From Marisa cornuarietis (taxonomy: Eukaryota > Mollusca > Gastropoda > Architaenioglossa > Ampullariidae), in assembly GCA_004794655.1 (NCBI GenBank), contig SMMW01000020.1, positions 1,283,001-1,347,000 of the forward strand: a stretch of DNA of 64,000 nt. The letters run 5' to 3'. This document shows, piece by piece, positions 52,682 through 63,978 of the stretch (position 1 is the stretch's first letter; the number at the start of each line of letters is the position of its first letter). Made by a program: the position numbers and the translations under genes. The notes beneath the pieces are model-generated. The model was not told the DNA's origin. It ran no database searches and worked only from the letters and a program-made list of their open reading frames with translations.

Positions 52682-55600
52682 ACAGAGGGACGACAGAGCG
52701 AGGATGGAGTTTTTGTAAGTGCAATGACGACGACGAACAAAATGACAGTTATCATGCCAGCAACGACCAGGAGTAAAGAGAAATTATTGATCACGTGATT
52801 CCAGTTTCCATGTTTGTGGCAATAGCCCTGGCCTCACTCTTCTCCATCCTGAACGTTCTTCACGCGCTGACCAGCTACAGGTACGTCACGTGGCGCCCTT
52901 CCCAGGATTCCTCTGTCACTCATCATTTAGTATTTGATCAGGTTAGGTCTCATTGGTAAAGCAGGCTGCTGCTGTTGTCAGCTATTCTGTGTCTCTGCTT
53001 TCAAATCATCACTTAATATGCTTTTCTCTTGTCATAATTTTCTTCATTTTTTTCTTCTGCGACTGTTTATGTGTTTGCCTTATAAACATTCTTTCTCCTT
53101 CTTCTTCTTTCAGCCAATGTGTGTCTAATACTGAAATTGAAGAGACTCCGACTATTTATGTTCTTTGAGATTCTTTGGACTTAAAAATATCGAAGTCAGG
53201 TAGAAAACTGATTTATATTTAAACATTTGATGCAGACACTATAAAAATATCTTTCTTTCTTAACATGACCTAGGGCCAGTTGCAAAACATGTTTCTAAAC
53301 CTTAAAACTGTTCTAAAGAAGCAAAATCTCTTCTCTGCCATTTAGATGCATTGCACAAGAACATATAAAACATTGTACTGACAGGACGGCAAGTCAGACT
53401 TAAACAACTTTATCTTACTTAAAGCAGTTTTAGTTTTAAAAATTCTAAAATTGTAGTGTGCACTTTAAACTGATTATCTAAAAAGATTTAAGTGCTAAAA
53501 GTGTTTGAAATTCGAAATGTGTTGTGCAACTATCCCCTGGATTTTGCAGGTCTGTATTTCGTGCATTAGTCACATTTAGTTTTATAGATTCTCACATTTC
53601 AAACGTATTCAGACTTACCCACACACTTCGCATACTAATTAGCACAATTAGCAACAACGCATAACTACAGCCAGCCAAAGCTTGTAAACATCGCAAGCTA
53701 ATTATGCTAATCTCACCCATGAGCCGAATCATGTGACCACGTGAGCCAATCAGGTTGAAGCATTGCTCTCTCTTCTTTATTACCGGGTTCATAGGAGAAG
53801 GACCGACATTCACACATCCTAGAAGGTCCGTAGCTGCATTTTTGTATTGTTCGTGCAACCATACTTTTAGCCGCAACTGTCAGTGACTTATTTTTGTCAC
53901 GAGTAATTCTTAACGGATTAAAACTGTCAGACACTGTGCATCTGTCCTTTACATTTGTAGTTGGATGATGATATATTTTTAATATCAAATATGTTACATG
54001 TTAATTAAGTTTACTATGATTCATCGTGACCAGGCTATGTTCTGTATTGGCTGTTGTCCAGGAATAATTTGCTTGCATTGTACAAAGGAGATCACTCCCA
54101 TATCCCACCAGCTGAAGCAGGCAGCAACATCAGTTACTGCGTATGTTTTTTTTTTACTTTTTAACATGTTAAAATGTTATTATTTAAAAGTAATTTGCAT
54201 GCGATCTGCTCGTGACTCGGAGAGGTGTTCACACGACTTTTATTTATCCATATTTGGCATTGCATGTCGGTAAAGGTAAATAATATCCTACTTCACTGAA
54301 GACATCTAATCATACGAAGGTTTTGATCGGATAAGAGAGAAATAAGGATGAAAAAGAAGAAATAAGAGTTTTAGAGAATAAAAGGATAAATACGATAAAT
54401 AGGTTTTTGTGTGTAAATAGTTGGCAAAATGCAGTGCCTGCACCCTGTTCACCGCAGCGCAAGGGGATCATTCCTTCCCTTTTTGATTATTTTGAGTACA
54501 GGAGAAGCACCACTGCACCCAGTAGATGTTATAGTCCACTGACAAGTGGCTCGCCTACCTCACGCACATCTCTCTTCCTTCCTACATTTTCCCCTTATTT
54601 CGAATGAGGGAGAAGTACCTTTGTACCGTGTTGTTGTTTTAGTCCGCTGTCAATGGCCCACGTGCCTGGAAATCCTATTTTCCCTCCCATCAGAAATCAG
54701 TTACTTAGTAACATAAGTAGAAGAGGTATTAGAAGAGGTAGGAGGTAGGTATGTGTAGAATTGGATGGAACTGGCTAGCATGTGTCAATAATGTAAATAC
54801 ATCCATTTTAAGTTTACCTCCCCTTTTATGTGTGACTCAGCACCTGTTGTACGTTTGTCTTCTTCGTACGAAAGAAATATAGCTACATCTTTGTTGGAAT
54901 ACATATGAGTGACTATCCGATACGGAGCTGAACGACGCACAAGAGAAAATACCTTTTGTGCAAAACACTGGGTCTTTGTGGACTGCAAGGTCGGCTAAGT
55001 GCGGGTGTGTAGTAGATGGAAGGAAAGACGAACACAAGGCGAGGGATGTGAGACTAGATAGACGAGTAAGAGGTAGAACTGCAGTGGAACATTCTGTTTG
55101 GGATCTCCCGTCCTCTTCCCTGGAACAACAAAGAGGAAGAGAGTGAGTGGCTCGAGGGCTTTAAGAGCCGCGACTAACGGTTGGCTCGACACCAATGTGT
55201 ATAGTTAGCCTTGTAAGAAAAGCCAACCAGTCCAGGTAAAATCTCATTTTTAGCCCCTACAAGAGTTCCGAACCCGCTTTTACTAAGCAAAAGGCTGTGT
55301 TATATCAACCATGTAAAATATGAAACATACTTTTAATAACTAATTTGTATCATTAATTAAGTACTTACTCAATTAAATGCCTTTAACATGAAGAATGTGA
55401 TTGCTCTCTTTCTTCAGATAAACAGCATCAAATACGGAGGATTTCAAGTTGGTTACATTGTATGGGGTGAGTGACGTATGACGACTGTTTCCTTTGTGTT
55501 CTATTATTATTGTTTGTTGTATTTGCCTACCCAGTAAGATCTGTCACCCCTCTATTTGTTGTTTTCCGTCTCCCATAGAAAAGAGCCCAGACTGACAGTC

Positions 55601-58600
55601 GTGTGTTTCTGTCCTCAACCAGACTGCTCCTTTGTTTCCTAGCGATATCCTATGTTCCTCTCAGGTCTCTGTGCTCTTCTTACTCTCGAGCCTCTACGAA
55701 TCCTCGTCCTAGAAAACGCAGGGACAGTGGTTTTATCCTACATCCTAGCCATGTGTCTTAGATGTATCTTACACGTAGCCATGTGTCTTACATGTAGCCA
55801 TGTGTCTTACATGTGTATTACATGTAGCCATGTATCTAATGTATCTTACACGTAGCCATGTATCTAATATGTGTCTTACATGTAGCCATGTATCTCATGT
55901 GTCTTACATGTGTCTTACACGTAGCCATGTGTCTTACATGTGTCTTACATGTAGCCATGTATCTCATGTGTCTTACACGTAGCCATGTGTCTTACATGTG
56001 TCTTACATGTAGCCATGTGTCTTACATGTAGCCATGTATCTCATGTGTCTTACACGTAGCCATGTGTCTTACACGTAGCCACATATCTTACACGTAGCCA
56101 TGTGTCTTACACGTGTCTTCCATGTAGCCATGTATCTCATGTATCTTACACATAGCCATGTGTCTTACATGTAGCCATGTGTCTTATATGTGTCTTACAT
56201 GTAGCCATGTATCTCATGTGTCTTACATGTAGCCATGTGTCTTATATGTGTCTTACATGTAGCCATGTATCTCATGTGTCTTACATGTAGCCATGTGTTT
56301 TTTATGTAGCCATGTATCTTACACGTAGCCATGTGTCTTACATGTAGCCATGTATCTCATGTGTCTTACACGTAGCCATGTGTCTTACACGTAGCCACAT
56401 ATCTTACACGTAGCCATGTGTCTTACACGTGTCTTCCATGTAGCCATGTATCTCATGTATCTTACACATAGCCATGTGTCTTACATGTAGCCATGTGTCT
56501 TATATGTGTCTTACACGTAGCCATGTGTCTTACATGTGTCTTACATGTAGCCATGTGTCTTACACGTAGCCATGTGTCTTGCATGTAGCCATGTATCTTA
56601 CACGACGATACTGCGGGCTCATATCAAGACAGATTTTTCTGTTGCAGTCTGCACACCAGCCCCTTACCCTGGTCCTGTTTCCTGCAATAGTCTTTGCTCT
56701 GTCTGCATGTTTTTATCAAAGAGACCTCTGTTACATTCTATATGTCAGCACTTACAGTCTCTTTCTGTCAGGGCCGTATATCTGACTGTATAAGATATTC
56801 ATGGGAGGTTGATCAGTTGGTCGCTAGGTAATAAGCGGCGTGTGGTGTTGTTATTGATGGCGTTTTGTTGATGGTTTTGTTTGATTTTTGTTTTTGTTGT
56901 GCTTGTATTTGTTGGGGTTATTTGGTCGCTAGAAGAAATGTAACAATTTCTAAAGGCACCTTAAAATATATGCATAACTGTATATGGGTGCGGATATCTT
57001 CACGTGGTTGGGTTGTGTGTCTGTTTTTCTTGCCTCAGGGTTCATCATTCAATTTGCTGTCCTGACGCTGATCTGTTTCCTGCTCGCCATCCTCGTCCTG
57101 TTACTGAAGGAAGGCTTCCACGAATGGCTCATAGATCTTTTGCAAATCATTTGGTCGGTATCTTTTCGATGGCTTCATCTTCTTTCCTTAAACGATAAAC
57201 TTAGATAATAGCATTTAGAAATGACACATTTGCGTAGAACACATGGATGGTTTTAAATAAACATCTACGTTGAAACTGAAGAGAGAACTGAGTATGACTG
57301 ATACACAGAAACGCAAAAAGGGACAAACAAAGAGGGACATTATAAAACTCTCACTCTCTCTAAAACACCTTGTTGCTGTCAAGAAGTAGGTTAAACACTA
57401 CTTTTGTGTTCAACTCCATACTGCTTTGTCTTCAGAAAAAGTAGGTTAATTTTTCCCCTTTTCTCACGAAGCATAATGCTGCATCTCATAGCTAAATCCA
57501 CTTATATATATATATAATAGCTAAATCCACGCGTAAATGTATAATAGCTAAATCCACACACATAAATATATATATATATAAAATAGCTAAAACCACGTGT
57601 GTGTATATATATATATATCATAGCTAAAGTGACATTCGTTCTGCATTTGAAAGCTCAGGCATATTTCAAGGAGACACATCAGCATTGAGAATGTTGGATT
57701 CAAATCAGTTGTACAAATAAGTTCTAATCCCATCTCCACGTACAAAGAATGTTTTAGAAAGTCAGCTTTTTCTGTTAAAACATGGTCTGTGGATAATCCA
57801 GAGTTAATTGTTTTTTATGTGACATCTCAGGCCAGTAATTCTGGTAACAATCATGATCATGATGACACAACAGCTTCTGGCCAGATTTGTCTTCCTACAA
57901 GAGCGAGGCATCCATCTTGCACTTGATAACAGGTAGGTGTAGACAGTGCAGGTGACTGTAGACAACACATGTAACTAATTGTTTGGCAATACTGATGGAG
58001 TTGCATTACCTGTGTTCATACGCTTTGTCTGCTGCATCTGAATCTGTGAGTGGTAAACTGGGTCAAGAGGCTAATCAAAGAGTATTATTATTCTAGATTA
58101 TTTTGTCATGAATATTTACATTAGTAATTAATATACTATGAGTGAGAGAAGACGAGAGCACAGCATGAAGACATGTGTCGGGTATTGCTGTCAGTCCCTG
58201 TCACAGGCTGACCTCACTAACGTGCACGTGCTTGTTTTTGACGCAGATTTTGGTTTTTCATCTTCACCTACTTCATGTTCTTCTACAATATCTTCTTGGG
58301 TCTCGTCTCCTGTCTTCTGAGGATAGTCAAAGCTATTGTCATCGGCGTCGCTTTCCTCGGTCGCCTTGACAACAGCACGTTGTCTAGAAAGTTTGAATTT
58401 TTTGATCCAGGTAAACGTTACTATCTGCACTTAGGTAACGAGGTAACACTTTCGACATATTAAAAAACGGTATTATCTGCTCTTATGTTACAAGATGGCC
58501 CTTACCAGCTTGTCTAATAAATCTTTGTAACATTCCATACTTTTCGAGAATAGATGGATATCTTATGCCAATAAAAGCAAGGCTGTTTAAAATAAGATTG

Positions 58601-59649
58601 CAGCATTGAATTGTTCAAGTCCAGACCTGTTGCTCTTAGTAGAGAAGAATATTTTGTGGTATCTTGTGTCTGCAGGTTTCTCTGCTTACCGGGGCTTCAT
58701 GCATATGGAGTGTGCCCACACTCACCCGGTGGTCATCGTCTTCACACGACTGGTCATTCACATTTGGGAAGCAAGTAAACAAAGACGAGTCCCACAGTCC
58801 GTCAATTCTACTGAAGGAGAGATGGAGGTCAAGGTCAGATTACTGGACATCGACACACGGAGTGAGTAAAGTTTTTATAATGAACCAGCCCTGTATACTC
58901 TTCTCATTCATTTGCTGCATCGTTCCTTCTTTCTTATGTCCGTTTTTTTCTTTTCATTTCTCTTTCTTTATGCTCTCCTTCGTTCCCATTTAAAAAAAAA
59001 TTCTGTTATTGATTATTTTCATTTCACTTCTTCATTCCGTTCTTTCTTCTTTTCTTCATTTTGAATCTCAATATTTTTTATCAATATCTTATTTATTTAT
59101 TTTGTTTTTGCTGCGCAATGAGCATTCTTTTGAATGTATACTTGCGCATTACAAATGGACATCATCATCATCATCATCATCATCATCCGGTTCATTTCTA
59201 GTAAAAAAGGAGGAAATCATATTAGCAAAGGCTCACCCACAACTCACATTTATTTTATTACCATCATCATGTGTTCACGCTACGAGGCTTAAAACTCAAG
59301 GGAGGCGAGCGAGACGTTGTCACCTTCCGCGTCACAGCTGACCTCCCCTGTCGTTTCAGGTGAAGATACGCGGCGCCGCAGCATGAAGGCTCGCTCCAAC
59401 TGGCACGTGACCTACACGCTGCTGCACAACCCGGAGCTGCGCGTCATGCGCAAGGGCTTCATGCAGCTGCTCCGTCAGGCGCGCGAGCTGGGCGTTCACA
59501 TCCCCATCTCCGACAACCAGGCCAACCTCGACCTCGACAAACTGGCCGAGCAGATCGTGCAGGCAAAAGACTTGCCCAAGACTACTCACAGCGAAAAGGA
59601 GATGGAAGCGAAAATACAGGCAGGGGACGGGGCATGTGAGAGGGTGTGA
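47056..59649 (+). CDS. STRA6: STRA6-like retinol-transport receptor, 15 coding exons
   Basis: STRA6 is a multi-pass plasma-membrane receptor that moves retinol between its carrier and the cell. Coding exons: 47124-47200, 49422-49555, 49901-50064, 50295-50506, 51088-51167, 51896-51957, 52437-52614, 52805-52880, 54062-54140, 55418-55466, 57039-57153, 57831-57932, 58247-58410, 58676-58861, 59360-59649; all phases join, giving 655 aa (human 667, from memory). Nine hydrophobic helices fall in exons 2, 3 (two), 4, 6/7, 8, 10/11, 12 and 13. Family signatures: KGFRYPARMLSVML, TSYRNNLLALYKGD, a Trp-Pro at the exon 11/12 junction, and SNWHVTYTLLHNPELRVMRK at about 572-591. The C-terminal tail is longer than in human and ends GACERV. 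A pyrimidine-rich acceptor precedes 47056, but the frame has a stop before ATG 47124, so 47056-47123 is 5' UTR. The vertebrate first helix region has no counterpart here. Donor of exon 7 chosen as GTATGT because it restores phase and length. Confidence 0.9.
48190..49208. mobile_element. Element with long (~185 bp) inverted arms in STRA6-like intron 1
   Basis: Left arm 48190-48375 is the inverted, diverged copy of right arm 49026-49208. Matching blocks include GAGGCACGAGAAATATTA, TTTGTCGAGAAAACAGGAAG, TGACGAAAGGG and CTAAAAATAG, with the right arm read in reverse complement. The ~650-base interior has no recognisable transposase. A non-autonomous DNA transposon or an old inverted duplication fits. 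Confidence 0.8.
49755..49806. repeat. (CA)n microsatellite
   Basis: About 24 CA units in STRA6-like intron 2; Cys-Val frames over it are artefacts. Confidence 0.95.
51447..51650 (+). mobile_element. SINE family A, complete, with target-site duplication
   Basis: The body 51457-51640 is flanked by the perfect 10-base duplication TATAACTGGC (51447-51456 and 51641-51650). The tRNA-like head has GGTGGTGCAACGGTTAGCGC and CTGGGTTCAGTTCTCG. The body carries GGCATCTGTTTGCTGGC, ATGATATAGCCTTAG and GGCGTAAAACACC, ending in an A-rich tail. It lies in STRA6-like intron 5. The exact duplication shows retrotransposition and suggests a fairly recent insertion. Confidence 0.92.
52645..52680. repeat. (GT)n microsatellite next to a splice donor
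   Basis: The GT run fills much of the first part of the 190-base STRA6-like intron 7, about 30 bases after the GTATGT donor. Confidence 0.9.
53269..53540. mobile_element. MITE-like element with ~21-bp terminal inverted repeats
   Basis: Left end CCTAGGGCCAGTTGCAAAACA and the reverse complement of the right end, CCAGGGGATAGTTGCACAACA, match at 16 of 21 positions. The 272-base body is AT-rich, non-coding, and partly self-complementary (TTCTAAACCTTAAAACTG vs TTAGTTTTAAAAATTCTA). It lies in STRA6-like intron 8. Confidence 0.7.
54486..54668. repeat. Diverged ~110-bp tandem duplication
   Basis: Two stretches (about 54486-54565 and 54596-54668) share a TTTTGAGTACAGGAGAAG-like block and a TTATAGTCCACTGACAAGTG-like block. 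They lie in STRA6-like intron 9. Confidence 0.45.
55741..56610. repeat. Minisatellite, ~870 bp, 19-bp core
   Basis: Tandem units built on GTAGCCATGTGTCTTACAY, with variants that insert an extra ~10-base GTGTCTTACA block or change GTGTCTTAC to ATCTCAT. Higher-order copies are visible (e.g. 56040-56170 resembles 56350-56480). It fills STRA6-like intron 10. The Cys/Ser/His/Val open frames over it are artefacts. Confidence 0.92.
57495..57620. repeat. AT microsatellites interleaved with a short repeated block
   Basis: AATAGCTAAATCCAC-like blocks alternate with (TA)n runs in STRA6-like intron 11. Confidence 0.8.
59160..59188. repeat. (CAT)n microsatellite
   Basis: Nine CAT units in the last STRA6-like intron. 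Confidence 0.9.
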
Positions 59650-59846
59650 TAACAATAGTCCTGCAAGAGGCGTGAGGTTGATATTATATCGATATTATTT
59701 TTGTTTCTCGTATTCAACTTTTTATGGTGTTATTATCTGGTCCAAAAGTCAATGTACCCTGGGCTTGCGACAATCATTTGGACTTCTTTTGCTACACGTG
59801 TTGTGTGTGTTTGTTTCGCCTTAATTGGTGGGGGAGACAGTGGAGA

Positions 59847-59852
59847 AATAAA
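59847..59852 (+). terminator. STRA6-like polyadenylation signal
   Basis: An AATAAA lies about 200 bases after the STRA6-like stop codon; it is the first canonical hexamer downstream. Confidence 0.6.
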
Positions 59853-59882
59853 CCACATGTTGATATTATTACTTCGTTTGCT

Positions 59883-59883
<1 letters not shown>

Positions 59884-59922
<39 letters not shown>
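59884..59922. repeat. (TTA)n microsatellite
   Basis: About 13 TTA units just past the STRA6-like polyadenylation signal. Confidence 0.95.
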
Positions 59923-59924
<2 letters not shown>

Positions 59925-60699
59925 TTTTGCTGTTTATAAAAAGGAAAAATATTTTCGTAGAATAACTGTGTGCTAGTCTCGTCATTTTCTCTTCTACTCA
60001 TGCATAAAACTTTGTGATAATATTTCTTCTATCCATTTATGTGGATTATGGTTTTAATTTTGTATCTGCTTTTATTATTGACGTTACTTTTTGTAACGGC
60101 AGAAAAATTGCTTTGCTAAAGTAGTTATTCTAGCAAGTAGTCTTTTCACAGATTCACAGACCTACATGGCTAAAAATGTAATTATACACATTACTAGTTA
60201 ACTGTTTGTCTGCATGCAAGGCGATGTAGAAATACCTGATCACTAATTCCAACAGGTAAACACCCGGGCATGGCGCTGTACAACGGTATTGTTTTTTTTA
60301 ACAAATAAGAGCCAGCCTCTCTCCTGTACTTCGGGAATCTATGGAAGCCTCTAAATAACATTTTGTCAATATTTTTTCTTGAAGGAAAAAAGTCTTCGAT
60401 TGCTGTCACTAGGTCACCAATTTTACAACAGGGGTACAACAACATCACTACAGTAAAAGTCGACCAAATCACGGATAACGTAGATGGCCCCAGTCATTCT
60501 GTGTATTTTCTTCCTTCTTGGACAAAGAAAGATGCTAGAATATTCTTTTGATGTTATGTAAACATTATATCCGAGTATACAATAATACTTGAGAATTACG
60601 CTAGTGATTAAATTATACAAGAAATCAAGGACGGCCACGTGACACTCACCAGATCCATTGGTTCATAATCAAATCGACTATATCCTGCTGCCGAGACTC

Positions 60700-61660
60700 T
60701 TCAAATCCAGGTACCCGAGCGCTGACACACCTTGTTCTAACGAACCTGAAGTTGCAAGCAAAGCACACCCCCTCCCCCACCCGAATATGCTTTGATTTGG
60801 AGAAGCTGCGAGACCCAATTGTTGCAGAAGTCTTCAAGGCCACATTTGGAAAAAAATTAACGCACCGAGCCTGGTGGACTGTGATGTAGACACCCTCGAT
60901 GGAAACATCAAAGAGGTACTACTGTCAACAGCCCAGGAGGTTCTTGGGCGAGAAAGGAATAAGAGACAACCATGAGTCACGAATGACTGTGACCGAAGGA
61001 GGGCCTTGAAGAGAGAGCAGAAAAGTCAACCTGAAGCAGTTTACAAATACTAAGAATTGGACTGTGCCATCAACGGGATGAAGGCAGCCAGGATGAACTC
61101 GATCGGAAGCCGATGCTGGAACATAGAGGGAGGAATAGTACGAGGTGACAGCAAAAAGAGCTACCAACTGCTAAGGACCCTCACTAAGACAGATCAGCAC
61201 AAGACCTCAGTCATCGAGGACAGCAATGGTCCCCTTCCCACAGAAAGCAATGCTGTACTCAGACAATGGACCGAATACTGCAAAGTCCTGTACAACACCC
61301 TTTAAAACAACTAGACTAAAAGCGACTAGAAACAGTCAACCTGCAGACCTCCCAGTCCTACGGGAAGAGGTCGAAATAGCTGTGCATTGAAGGGAGGAAA
61401 GTCACCAGGTGTTGATACTGTACCAGCTGAGCTGCTCAAGCAGGGTGGGGAGGAAAGTACAAAGGTCCTCACTGTCCTGTGCCAAAGAGTCTGGGAGAGC
61501 AAGGAATGGCCCTAAGAATGGATGCAGTCACTAGTCATAGCCCTCCCCAAAAAGGAAACAGCAAACTATTCTAGAACAAGCCTTCTCAACTACTCAAGCA
61601 AAGTCATGCAAAAGGTCATGCATAACCCCATCAGCACCACCGCGGAGAAGGGAGGGACAG
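60700..61660 (+). pseudogene. Decayed LINE: endonuclease-RT linker and start of reverse transcriptase
   Basis: Pieces in different frames read in the right order for a non-LTR retrotransposon: a DLEKLRDPIVAEVFKATFG-like piece near 60795, then CDRRRALKREQKS near 60990, then SKKSYQLLRTLTKTDQHKTS and LRQWTEYCKVLYNTL (61150-61305), then VPAELLKQGGEES near 61420, then MQSLVIALPKKE and SSKVMQKVMHNPIS (61522-61640). Several frameshifts and stops separate them and the catalytic RT core is absent. It is a different lineage from the LINE fragment at 20300. Confidence 0.85.
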
Positions 61661-62029
61661 GGAGGGATGGTGTACCCCGGCCCGTAGCTATGGAGGGGCC
61701 CAGCATGTATCAGTATTTTTTGTTTGTTTTCTCTTTCTTTTAATCAAAAGCGAAAAGATGAGGCATCACGAGGAAACGAGGAATAAATTTTGGCTTTAAA
61801 GAACGTTATAAAGAGTAGGCTTCACCTCTACTAGAGTTACCTCCAAGAACTGTACCCAGATCTGTCACCACTGTGACGTCACACATACATTAGGGTGAAG
61901 GATGTAAACCTTGTATTGTCTTTATTAATCTTTGTTTCTTCAATCTGTCGAGTTCTTCACGTCAACCGGTGACATTTTCCTATAGAAGGGGTGTGAATAA
62001 TTTGCTCTTTTTACTTCATGTACTGACCT

Positions 62030-62155
62030 ATCTTGTGTACACAGCTCTAAAATGTTTATCTCATGTACAGACCTTTCACCTGTACACAGCTCTAAAATGT
62101 TTATCTCATGTACAGACCTTTCACCTGTACACAGCTCTAAAATGTTTATCTCACG
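62030..62155. repeat. 45-bp tandem repeat (about 3 copies)
   Basis: Units contain ACAGCTCTAAAATGTTTATC followed by TCATGTACAGACCTTTCACC; the first copy is diverged at its left end. Confidence 0.9.
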
Positions 62156-62342
62156 CAGTGTTGTAGATCCTAGTTGTGTGCGCTTTTCCTAACGTTTCTG
62201 TCTACATAATCGCATTATAACTTGTAATCATACTGTTATATTCTGGAAACCTAATACACGATTACAACTCATGATTAATACCCCGGGGGCTGTGTTGACT
62301 TTCCGCAGCCCTGCGGCGTCCGTGTAGCAAATGACATCACAC

Positions 62343-62386
62343 GTACCCGTACCCGTACCCGTACCCGTACCCGTACCCGTACCCGT
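62343..62386. repeat. (GTACCC)n hexanucleotide repeat
   Basis: About seven perfect units. The reverse strand is (GGGTAC)n, G-rich but not the common animal telomere repeat TTAGGG. Confidence 0.95.
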
Positions 62387-62826
62387 CTTGCCCAAACGTC
62401 GTGGATCTCAAACTCTCTCATTTCTGGTTGTGTTATTATATTTATTTGTATTGTTTATAAAGTAAGTTATTTTCTGTTCTAACTTATTAGTTATTTACCT
62501 CAGTGCCTAACATGTTTGTTTGAAAGTTAAGTATGTTATTACATATTAAAGTTATTGTCTTGTTCTAAGTGTGGCCATGCTGCCTTACGCTTTGCTTACG
62601 ACCAGGAATTAAAAGGATGTTAAATATTAATTCTTGTCAGGGTTTGACTGTGTATTTTGTTGTCTTTCCCTACCCTACTCAATATTATTTATGTAAACCC
62701 TGATATTCGAGGGTTTGCTAACATGTTTGTATTTGTTTAGGATGTTATTATCTTCGCCATTTTCTGTCAGCTCTATGGGCGTGTGATTGGAATGCTAGGT
62801 TTACGACCTGTGCTACGTGTTAGGAT

Positions 62827-62880
62827 GATACAATACAATACAGTTTTATTTATCCCCAAGGGTATATTCCAGTTATTCCT
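62827..62880 (-). mobile_element. LINE 3' end fragment
   Basis: On the minus strand it reads CCCTTGGGGATAAATAAA followed by a GTATT-type tail, matching the 3' end of the LINE copy at 21200-21245. Only the tail region is recognisable; the rest appears truncated or diverged. Confidence 0.75.
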
Positions 62881-63171
62881 TGTACAACAGTCCTTGTAGG
62901 GTAGGTTGTACCACATCCCCTTCTAGCCTCATTCTACCTGCTGTGGACTGGCTGGACCTTTTTGACTTGTGAGAAAGAAGAGAATAGTTAGGCTGCTCAA
63001 CTGATTCCTTCTTTTGTTGGTGGCGATAGATATTTATACTTACTGGGTATTTATAATACGATTTGAAAGACAACAGTAACACGTCATAACTCGCCAATAT
63101 GTACACTGAACATTCAGAAGATGACATGTCCATTTCGGGTCGATGGAGAGGTACTAGCTATCGTTCATCGC

Positions 63172-63192
63172 ACACACACACACACACACACA
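63172..63192. repeat. (CA)n microsatellite
   Basis: The CA tract directly abuts the left end of the dispersed repeat copy 2. Confidence 0.9.
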
Positions 63193-63760
63193 CTATTAAA
63201 ATAAAAGCATTTTAAAAATAAGTGTGTTCAACAACTGCGTGCTCATACTTACAGGAATACGAAGAAGAAAACGTTGCGAGTGAAGACAAGGGAGTTTTTA
63301 ATCTCATAACAATCTTTCAATAGGAAGACATGGTGCTAACGACAAGAATAATGAAAGCAATATGGAAACAGTAACTGCGTGAACAGTAAATAAAAGCAAA
63401 TCTTGTAGAAAAAACAAGAAAACAGGGTTAGTAACTTGATTAGAGTATATACAGTATTTGCACTAAAGGAATACTGCGAATATTTTCAGCTTTGGCTTGA
63501 AGAGACAAGTCTGTGTATTTTTCTTTGGTGTGGTCAGCTTGAATAACTGAGCTCTTTATGAAACTGGAAGTGATTTCTGATTGTATTTCTGATGAAAAGA
63601 GGCATGTAAGACTAGCAGAGAAGAGGACAAAATGGAAAGAAAGGGGAGATTATTTGGAGAATAAAATGATTGACTAGAACTACCTGGAACCTGTGCAAAA
63701 CTTGTTGAATCACAAGGTGAATGAATTGTTTGGTGAATCACTGAGACAAGGCTGAAACGA
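63190..63760 (-). mobile_element. Dispersed ~0.6 kb repeat, copy 2
   Basis: It is collinear with copy 1 at 42207-42864, including ACGTTGCGAGTGAAGACAAG, TATTTGCACTAA, GGTGTGGTCAGCTTGA, AACTGAGCTCTTTA and GAAAGGGGAGATTATTTGG. Both copies are next to a CA-type tract on the same side. No coding potential is visible. Confidence 0.7.
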
Positions 63761-63940
63761 AACTCGTAAGGAGTACAGTTTCCTTCTCCCCACACCTGGT
63801 CATTTGTACTGTGAGATCAGTAAGGATGGGGACTGCCAGTGGGCTACTATACGACACAAACAGTCTACGAGTCGTATATGGGTAACACCTTGGAAACACA
63901 ACAATGGATTTAATACACACCCAAAGAGATGTATAAACCC

Positions 63941-63978
63941 ATGCACACACGCACACACACACACACACGCGCGCGCAT
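63941..63978. repeat. CA/CG-rich microsatellite
   Basis: ACAC units ending in CGCGCGCG near the window end. Confidence 0.9.

Noticed and set aside
52934..53168. Hydrophobic frame after STRA6-like exon 8 as an extra transmembrane exon
   Set aside because: Splicing from exon 8 into it gives a stop, whereas exon 9 at 54062 restores phase and matches the family (RNNLLALYKGD).
55652..56790. Cys/His-rich frames as zinc-finger-like repeats
   Set aside because: They are minisatellite translations (CLTCSHVSYM units), not real CxxC arrays.
62343..62386. Interstitial telomere repeat
   Set aside because: The hexamer is GGGTAC, not TTAGGG.
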